DNA from: Ianthella basta
Taxonomy: Eukaryota; Porifera; Demospongiae; Verongiida; Ianthellidae
Assembly: GCA_964019415.1 (NCBI GenBank)
Contig: OZ025875.1
Coordinates: forward strand, 4,357,411-4,421,410
DNA: 64,000 bases
Reading direction: 5' to 3'
Under the pieces are notes generated by a model. It worked only from the letters and a program-made list of their open reading frames with translations, made no database searches and had not been told where the DNA came from. Shown one piece after another: positions 57,901 to 64,000 of the stretch (position 1 is the first letter of the stretch; every line of letters begins with the position of its first letter). The position numbers were made by a program, and so were the translations under genes.

Positions 57901-60900
57901 GTGTGCATACAACGAGTATCCAGCATTGATCCAAGCAATGTATGGTGGTGTACACCAGAGATGGGTAGATGGTCAGAGAAAACTGCCCTTGAAGTAGCTT
58001 TGCGCTGGCTGTTTCCAAGTAGCATCATGTTGAAAGCTACACGTAGGCATTGACACGAGCTAAATGTGAGCACGTGTACATTTCTCAAGAGCTACAAGCT
58101 TGTTTCCGTGTGTTAGCAAGCTAGTTATGCCAAAGAGTGAGAAGTCGACTGCTAAGTGTTTGTCAGCCTTTCTGCTTGCATGTGGACATTTGCAGACAAT
58201 CATGCCATGGTTGTTGTGGTTGTCATGGACGAACAGAGAAGATTAAAGCAATGCACTGGGTCTACAATCACATACATAGGCATGTGATTTGAGTTGGGCA
58301 TGTCTGCGCGTAGTTCATTAACTGTACACAGCTGCAACTCCTAATTGATAAATTTGTCTTATCCTACTGTGCCCTAATAGCAAACGTGGTGAGATACTCA
58401 GGGCTTCCAGATCTTCATGTCTAAGCAAACCTAAGATTGAGGTGCCATCCCAAAGCTGAGATATGGACAAAAGTTTGACAATCGGTGGATAATTGGTATA
58501 GACATTTATACAGGTGGCCAATAATAGGTATGGGTAGCCAGTAATTGGTCTGACACTGCATCTACTGGTTCGAGTCTTGCTTCAAAACTGAATGCGACAT
58601 CAGCACTGAAGTTAGTGTGTAAAGAGGCACTTTCTCAGGCTATTGATCGCTGTAAGAATGAAGTTAGTGCAACTTTTGGTCACTGAGATACAGCTCAAGG
58701 TGAAATGTGGCTGGTAATTGGCACCTTACATTAGCGACAAGACTAATTTTTGAAAAAGAAGACAAGATGTGTGATCAGCTGCGTAAGACTCTGATATGCT
58801 TGTACACAGAGAGTACACACAATAGGTATATTTTCCAAAAACACAATGAAAGATAAATAATATGAGTATAAGCCCCACCTAAACGAATCCTTACTTTGCT
58901 TCCACAGGAATAATCTTGAAAACATGTTGACCCCTTCTGCTTCCTCCTCCTAGAGACACTTGTAAAGCATAATCTATGCTAATAGCCAAGCGATGTAGGA
59001 GGGAATCAGTCACCTTCTGACAACTGGCAGGAACCAGGAGATACGGGAACACTCCGTGGATATGAACACAGGCCTTCTGTCCATTTGGTGCTGCGCCAAA
59101 AATGCAGATAACTGGGACTAGCGACACTGCCTCTCCGCGAAAATACGAATACGCTGTATCTAGCAACGGTAGCGGAGCACTGAGGTAAAAGTCAGCGTAA
59201 AAAAGTCAGCAAGAGAAGGTATCCATTGCACATTATACCTTCAGTTTGGCTTCGAGATACAGTGGAGTCCTGGTTGCGCAACACAGGTCAAGTGTGTACA
59301 GTGTGCATGCTAACTCAGCAGGGCGCGATGACGTCACACATGGAGGCAGACATGTGTACTACTGATAGTGAAGAGAGATGGGGGGGTAGTACTAACGTTA
59401 TCTTTACATATTAACAAGTGAGATTTACGCAATTATGAAATGAGTGCGAGTTCCTGATTGTTCTGGTGTTTGCAGGTCACTCACTGCATGCTTTGGCTGC
59501 CAGTGTGGGCCAGCCATTCACAGCATGTGGCAGAAGACATTCAGTGCCCATTGAGCAGGCAGATAGATAGCAAACTGCATAGTGCTAGTGCTGCAGATGC
59601 TTGATGTCCTACTGGTTTATGGCCGGGTGCTTGTGGCATAGACTACATTATGCATAAGGCAAACATGGGAGTACGTAAATGCTGTAGCTACATGATGCTA
59701 TATTTGGCGTTCTGGCACTAATTAAGAAATGCTGCTAATGACAAAGACTGGTGGACCACCTGGCCATGTCCACCAAGTTTCGTGATAATCTGCTTACATC
59801 TATATTTCAACTAATACTACACTATGTATCTGTATAAATGCGCCATGCATTATGTATTATCCTATGGGAATTTATATTTGCTGTTTGACTGCAACTTGCA
59901 CAGGGCCGAAAGCCTAATTAAAAAATCTGTCCAATATGAAATCCATTAAATTCTTCATAGTTTGCATGCATATTGAGTACTTGTCCACAGCATCCTCTGT
60001 AGCCTCTGTGAATTATATTATTTAATTATATTATTTATTTAGATTAGTGGTGTATATTGTTACTTGCACGGTATATACGAACATGAAGCCATACGAATAC
60101 CTAAATCTGAAAACAATATAGGGGCGCCTTCGGCGCCCCAAAAATGGCGGTCTACCGTGATTGAAAATACAGGAAATTGAAGGATAACTACCTAAGAACA
60201 GTTAGACGGGCAATTTAGACCAGTGGAGGACACTCTCCATCCCGTTCTTCATAATCCTTGTGAATTTGGTCGTGTTCTGTTTCATAGTTTTGCATGAAAA
60301 GCAAACATCCAATCAAATGAACAAACAAACAACAGAATTTTATATCTATACATAGATTTCCAGAAAACAAGAGAGAAGTATGGTGTACGTAGAGATGGTA
60401 CAGGGTCTCCAAAACCCATCCACAGAGTATACTGGCAGAAAAGTTCAGATTCAACCATCACTCAGCATTACATGGAATGATTGCTCCAGCTTGCGATTTA
60501 AAATTTTAAATTTCTAACACATTTGCAACAGTCCCTACATTTGGCAATTTCTGTAGATGATGTATGTGAATTAAGCTCACTGAGAGATGCTGTCAGACGT
60601 AGGATTGTTGTAAATGTCTTAGGATTGTCTTTCAAATGCAAGCTGATGCAGCTGTTCCCATATGCAGAGTGACACTGACTGCTCCATCCTCCTTAACTGT
60701 GAACACTGTACCTTCCGTATATCTTTCTGAAACCTGTTTTATTCTTTTTTTCCTTTATGGCATGACGTGCTCATGTGTGCCTGCCCTATTGACTGTCTGC
60801 CCTGCTCTCTTGCGTATGTATGCACCTTACTGTGCAATCAGCCTACTTGACTGATCGCCACAGACTGAAGGGCCTGCCACTCAAACCACTTCACAGCACA

Positions 60901-63900
60901 GTGATGGAGACACCCACCAACCACCAGAAGGGGTGAGCCTTATTGTGTAGTATCAACAGTTTGCTTAATTATATCCATACACTATACGTTAGTTTGACAT
61001 CTGTATGAGCTCTGCCCTCCCCCTCACTGTGTCCTCCCTCTGTCCCACTCCCCCTCTCCCTTTCACCACTTCCCTCTTTTCCACTCCTTCCTCTCCCTTT
61101 CCATCCCCTCATTCCCAATTCCACCTCTCTCTCTCTCTCTCCCCTCCTTGCACTCCCTCTGCCTTCTCTCTCTCTTCTCAGCCAACCCTATGGTGCTGCC
61201 AGTACTGGTCAGAGAAAGAGGTTTGTGTACTCTGTGCCCCTTAGGGGCTGCCTGCCCACCAACACAGGGTTACCTCGCTCAGTGCAGCCACAGCCCATCT
61301 GTACGAAGGAGGATGGAAGCACCTCCCTCCCCAGCAGCAGGATGGGGCTCACTAGAGGGCATAGCCTTAACACCACCCCCGTGTGGCCAGCTGGACTGAG
61401 GAGGCCACACAGTCACCTACATGGAACTCGGGCTAGCTACACTGCTGCAACCTCACTCCCTCTTGAGCGAGCAGGAGTAAAGGATAGCGGTCGAAAGACC
61501 ATTGCTGTCCGGTTGAACCTTGATGAATCTTGCTCCAACGAAACACTGCCAGAGGCAAGTTTACCTTGTGAGGCAATGCCTGAGGGGACTTCCCCTGCTA
61601 TGGTCCCAGATTCCCCTGAGCACTTACAGGAACGGAGCACAAAGCAAGCACAGATACCCCAGTGTATCAGCAACCTAGCACCAGAGGGGCTACATGGCGA
61701 GGTGGGCATCCACCTGTACATGTTCTCCAATTTCATGGTGGTTGTGTATGTAAAGAGCATACGTATGAGCTTTTGATTGTGCTGCATATCTTCCTGCATA
61801 CATCTAATAAGCCGAAAGTGTCTGTGTGTGTGTGTCCGGGATACGCGCACACGTTTCTTGCTCCATCGCCGTCAAACTTGCTGTGGTTGCTGTGGGCACC
61901 GGGGGTCAGGCTATAGCAGGGTTGGCGTCGCCCGTCTTGTGGTTCGGAGAGAGTTATCTGTCCATTTCCGCTTTTTCCTTTGCGGGGACTGCCATTTTCT
62001 AATTATCATTCCCAATGATTTTCAGTTTTTACCAGATTTGATTCGCTGTCGTTCCACGGTCGAATTTAACCCGATAATCATCCTTTTGCACTGTAGCAGT
62101 AACATGGTTACTGAGGGCATCAGGGGACAGGTGTTGGATGCTGTAGCTCGCCGAAGGCAGGCCTCTCTGCTAGTATACTATACGTGCCTACGTACCTGGA
62201 GGTATATGTTGCTGTGAAACATTGCATGTAAAGGCACAGTGTGAATTCTGCATAGGTATGTACATACTTTTATTCAGTGATGCACATTTAAATTGTTGTT
62301 TAGTATCACAGGTCACTGAGAGGTGACCTAACCCCCCTCCCTACCTACTATAAACATTCAGTGTACATATTTATGTCTTCTTCCTCTGCAATCACTGTGC
62401 ACACACAAACATGTACACTGCATATACCAATGTACTGTACATGCACACACACACACATTCAGGCTGTGGATGATGTTGACCTGACTGACAGTCAACTGAC
62501 CCTCTTCATGAATATGTCTCAATTAGAGCAGCCACCTCCCATTGCTGTCAGTAAGGCAGACAGTCCCCCATTTCCAGTGTCCACTTCAGATAGGCACCAA
62601 GTTTCTAAGCAACGTGAAAGACTCCAAAGTACTGCTGAAGTCACATCCCCTAGTTGCAGCACAGTGCAGCCTACCACGCTCTCTCCTGAAGCAGACAGTG
62701 CCATGAAGGAGAGTAGGAGGCAGTCCATCTCCCCCCCGGGGAATGTAACCACCTTCATGTTTGAGGACTCTGGAATTGGAACAATGCCCTCTTCAAATAA
62801 CACCTCCATCAGGCGCATAAGCTGCCTAGCACCAAGTCCAAACTGCACCACACACCCAGGGCCCTACAAAGAGGAGTGCTCCAGTGCAGCACAGCCGGAA
62901 GAAGCTCAACAAAGAAGCCTTCACAGTAAGAAGAGGGCAGGTGAGTGCCAGTCAGAGCCTAGGCCTAGCAAGAGGAGGAAGGATGGCCATGCCAAACCAC
63001 TAAACAACACCGTCATGGAAGTAACTGCTGTCGGGGGGGTGCGGAGAGGCTGCCCCATCCGTCCACAAGGTGGGACGCTGTACTCCATCAAGAGGAGCAG
63101 TTGTAGAAGACTCCAGCCACTTGCATTGCTGACACGGGGCCTCCCTCTGCAGCGGCACACTGAGCACCAGGTGAGTGCCCACAGCCAGGACACTGCAGAC
63201 AGTTGTCTGAACTGGTAGCCCACCTACATACTCTACACATGTAGCTCCACACGGCAATTGTCTGTGGGTCAGATATGTGTAGAGTAATAGCAGGTTGCAG
63301 TTGTCATCTTTGTTCCCCCCTCTCACAACACCTCCTGTGCAGCTGCTGGCACTGGGTGTACCTTCCTTTGTCCTGGGTGTCAGTATCACTAACGCTGTGG
63401 ACTTCAGGTTTGAGGGGCAACTGTTTTTCAGCCCTTCGGTCCTGGCTGGACAAGGTGTTCGTGTTGGAGATGGTGCTATGCTCCACTTGGGAGGGGATGG
63501 CTGTGCTGGTGCCTGTGAGCTTGAGAGGTGAGGAGCTCTGGGGAAGGGGGGAGAGTCGTGTCCGCTGTACACAGTACGTAGCTGACACTAGCAGGAAACA
63601 AATAGCAGAGTAGTGTGAAAGAAGTATTCACCATGCTCAGGCTTGCTAGATGTGTGCATCGCAAGTGTACCCACTGCACTGTGCATACAATACACTACTG
63701 CCAGGGACTGTAGTTACAGTAACTGACTGGCCTGTAATGATTGAGTGCTGTCAGTGCTAGGACTGCTGTGAGTGGTGTTGATGTGTGCAGGGCATTCTGC
63801 ACCACCCCGGGCGTGGACCCTCGCCTGGTGCCAGCCCACTGGTTCAGGAACCACTACAAGTGGTTGGTGTGGAAGTTGGCTGCCATGGAGGTGTGCTTCC

Positions 63901-63919
63901 CACGGCACTTCGCTGGAAG
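42942..63919 (+). CDS. BRCA2: BRCA2 homologue, partial (5' start not found; 3' beyond window)
   Basis: Loads RAD51 on resected DNA in homologous recombination. Exons with consistent phases: 42942-43104 ([16 protein letters not shown], like the MSWSSSLATPPT block), 43492-43691, 43987-49200 (giant exon, 1738 codons), 49417-49591 ([11 protein letters not shown]), 49673-49769, 60864-60932, 61182-61701 (donor could be 61749), 62463-63170 ([20 protein letters not shown]), 63343-63527 ([15 protein letters not shown]), 63791-63919 ([34 protein letters not shown]). The last two exons are the start of the DSS1/DNA-binding helical domain, matching the human family closely. The giant exon bears eleven BRC repeats and a basic patch ([20 protein letters not shown]). 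OB folds lie off the right edge. The 11 kb intron after 49769 carries REV3L exons in antisense. Confidence 0.95.
46240..46845 (+). other. BRCA2: BRC repeat cluster 1 (five repeats, FxTA type)
   Basis: Five RAD51-binding repeats start near 46246, 46384, 46510, 46648 and 46768: [90 protein letters not shown]. Each keeps the Phe and Ala of the FxxA motif that mimics the RAD51 oligomer interface, and most keep a following hydrophobic helix (for example LDRVKPLL). Spacing is 40-46 codons, much tighter than in vertebrates. Confidence 0.93.
48110..48905 (+). other. BRCA2: BRC repeat cluster 2 (six repeats, mostly LQTA type)
   Basis: Six further repeats near 48124, 48328, 48478, 48625, 48724 and 48826: [102 protein letters not shown]. 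Five of six have Leu at the FxxA Phe position, and one (LQTS) also has Ser at the Ala position. The clusters are separated by an acidic, Glu/Val/Met-rich linker (47800-48110). Confidence 0.9.
49971..50010 (+). repeat. Dispersed ACTAGCAGGTAAACCC repeat
   Basis: GACTAGCAGGTAAACCCACC, then TTCGGCAGGCTTACCTGC, is a short palindrome-ended motif similar to 15691-15720 and (inverted) 62150-62180. It is probably a terminus of a small transposon family. Confidence 0.4.
51107..52300 (-). pseudogene. Penelope-like element reverse transcriptase fragment
   Basis: The minus strand encodes the N-terminal [13 protein letters not shown] motif (52250), the RT palm with [57 protein letters not shown], and LRYVDD (51260) in a shifted frame, then [15 protein letters not shown]. 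Catalytic Asp residues (FDVTNL and YVDD) are present. These are hallmark Penelope-like RT motifs. At least two frameshifts occur (near 51990 and 51250), and the GIY-YIG endonuclease is lost where the element meets the left inverted repeat at about 51105. Confidence 0.85.
52462..52505 (+). ncRNA. Hammerhead ribozyme beside the Penelope-like element
   Basis: GTAA 52466-52469 pairs with TTAC 52499-52502 (helix I). The core CTGATGA is 52470-52476. Helix II is GACC 52478-52481 with GGTC 52487-52490. GAAA is 52491-52494, then C, then the GTT triplet 52496-52498 with cleavage after it. ACGT at 52494-52497 gives a zero-loop helix III that can form only in a dimer. It lies ~160 bp upstream of the Penelope-like RT and on the opposite strand, which fits an inverted terminal repeat or a neighbouring copy. 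Confidence 0.8.
52680..53214 (-). pseudogene. IS630/Tc1-mariner-type transposase relic
   Basis: Minus strand: an N-terminal helix-turn-helix ([20 protein letters not shown], then [20 protein letters not shown]), a linker with stops ([16 protein letters not shown]), and the start of the DDE core ([26 protein letters not shown]). The first catalytic Asp is in WLDETG. The frame is broken at least three times between 53000 and 52800, and the rest of the catalytic domain is missing. The order and spacing fit the IS630-like branch of Tc1/mariner. Confidence 0.75.
53479..53524 (-). repeat. Dispersed ~45-bp repeat, copy B (inverted)
   Basis: The reverse complement reads ACATGAAGCCATACGAATAC and continues CTAAATCTGAAAACAAT. 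It matches 8748-8795 and 60077-60120 and lies just outside the right inverted repeat. Confidence 0.6.
54882..59200 (-). CDS. REV3L: REV3L (DNA polymerase zeta catalytic subunit), N-terminal exons only
   Basis: Polymerase zeta extends past DNA lesions. Three exons on the minus strand: ~59190/59166-58895 ([51 protein letters not shown]), 55508-55434 ([20 protein letters not shown]) and 54963-54882 ([28 protein letters not shown]). Junction phases match and the order copies the family N-terminus. No ATG is found in frame: the frame upstream of LLDT stays homologous ([10 protein letters not shown] resembles the TADYYMASP block) until a TGA at about 59186, so the first codons lie on an unseen exon or a base is miscalled. 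The exon expected next (the Asp-Tyr-Asn-Leu-Tyr block) is not seen down to 49770. All of it lies inside a BRCA2 intron in antisense. Confidence 0.85.
56180..56290 (-). pseudogene. Possible LINE tail (RRRLKWFDH motif)
   Basis: The minus frame reads [20 protein letters not shown] then a stop. It resembles the R..RLRWFGH..RM tail of CR1/L2-like LINEs with Gly to Asp. It is short and isolated. Confidence 0.35.
56657..57840 (-). pseudogene. LINE-type reverse transcriptase with CCHC-like tail, frameshifted
   Basis: Minus strand, three frames in order: QQGDPLGP (57810), [20 protein letters not shown] with the YLDD catalytic pair, [13 protein letters not shown], then [20 protein letters not shown], then [20 protein letters not shown] with [14 protein letters not shown]. 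This thumb plus CxHC...HGLSC zinc module occurs in RT elements related to restriction-endonuclease LINEs. The endonuclease itself is absent because the frame stops at 56657. It is broken at about 57520, 57170 and 57790. Its 5' part is missing. Confidence 0.75.
57845..58890. other. REV3L intron sequence without recognised features
   Basis: Lies between the LINE relic and REV3L exon 1 on the minus strand (and within the large BRCA2 intron on plus). No exon, RNA or long repeat is supported. Confidence 0.5.
60077..60120 (+). repeat. Dispersed ~45-bp repeat, copy C
   Basis: CGAACATGAAGCCATACGAA then TACCTAAATCTGAAAACAAT; the best match is to the inverse of 53479-53524. It is immediately followed by the hairpin at 60121. 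Confidence 0.6.
60121..60139. repeat. Perfect hairpin GGGGCGCC-TTC-GGCGCCCC
   Basis: An 8-bp GC-only stem with a 3-base loop at the inner end of the dispersed repeat. The pair GGGGCGCC also appears at 50439 and 54237, close to the ends of the large inverted repeats, so this is probably a transposon-terminal hairpin. Confidence 0.7.
61005..61180 (+). promoter_or_regulatory. Long polypyrimidine tract before BRCA2 exon 61182
   Basis: About 170 bases of C/T-rich sequence, including a CTCTCTCTCTCTC run near 61127, end in TTCTCAG|CC. It is an unusually long splice-acceptor pyrimidine tract. Confidence 0.6.
61800..62200. other. BRCA2 intron with transposon-like segment
   Basis: A GC-richer block with an open plus-strand frame (61777-62217) but no family signature. 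It ends at 62150-62180 with the inverted copy of the ATACTAGCAG repeat, so it is likely a short transposon inserted in the intron. Confidence 0.4.
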
Positions 63920-64000
63920 GTACGTATGTGTGTCTGTGCATGTACACCTGTGTGTATGTGTGCATGTGTGTGTGTGTGTGCGACTGGGTGGTTGTGTTTG

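Noticed and set aside
60215..60454. Minus frame ending [19 protein letters not shown]
   Set aside because: It has no recognisable family, no clean acceptor and low-complexity upstream; it could be a terminal exon, but I cannot support it.
61777..62217. 146-codon plus frame between BRCA2 exons
   Set aside because: Intronic, with no homology signature. Splice phases of the flanking BRCA2 exons are already satisfied without it.

Overview
The window is animal nuclear DNA. It holds intron-bearing genes with GT-AG junctions, many AC/GT microsatellites and a large load of fragmented transposons. The gene set (a BRCA2 with many BRC repeats, REV3L, death-domain exons, a GH20 hexosaminidase, a secreted Cu/Zn superoxide dismutase, a membrane tyrosinase) together with Penelope-like, Gypsy, hAT, IS630/Tc1 and endonuclease-type LINE remnants suggests an early-branching marine invertebrate, perhaps a demosponge. 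That placement is inference; nothing here proves the taxon.

Layout. 1-20,500 is gene-poor and built of mobile elements: a TIR element carrying a textbook hammerhead ribozyme (497-887), a LINE copy embedded in an AC microsatellite (1681-3188), a ~3 kb foldback element with a nested PHD-finger LINE relic (3991-6969), several foldback elements, a hAT relic and a nearly identical-LTR Gypsy element that has lost gag/PR/RT (16214-18600). 20,580-22,367 (-) is a single-exon tyrosinase with several frameshifts. 22,870-23,480 is a Penelope-like endonuclease relic. 24,001-29,703 (-) is a beta-hexosaminidase, for which I could place all exons from start to stop. 31,806-34,342 (+) has two symmetric-phase death-domain exons with a second microsatellite-embedded LINE in the intron between them. 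34,886-40,578 (-) is a complete secreted Cu/Zn SOD gene of seven exons. From 42,942 to the right edge (+) runs BRCA2: N-terminal exons, a 5.2 kb central exon with eleven BRC repeats, linker exons, and the beginning of the DNA-binding helical domain. The gene continues beyond the window.

The 11 kb BRCA2 intron 49,770-60,863 contains the first three recognisable coding exons of REV3L on the opposite strand, plus an IS630/Tc1-like transposase relic, a Penelope-like RT relic and a further LINE relic inside or beside a pair of ~650 bp inverted repeats. BRCA2 (RAD51 loading) and REV3L (polymerase zeta) are both DNA-damage-tolerance genes; here they overlap head-on.

The most notable signals are: (i) at least three well-formed hammerhead ribozymes plus several degenerate ones, tied to TIR or Penelope-like repeats; (ii) two LINEs with an R2-like restriction-type endonuclease, both ending in an A-run joined to (GT)n and flanked on both sides by AC/GT arrays, suggesting microsatellite-targeted insertion; (iii) eleven BRC repeats in two clusters, the second of which mostly has Leu in place of the RAD51-contacting Phe; (iv) the REV3L 5' end nested inside BRCA2.
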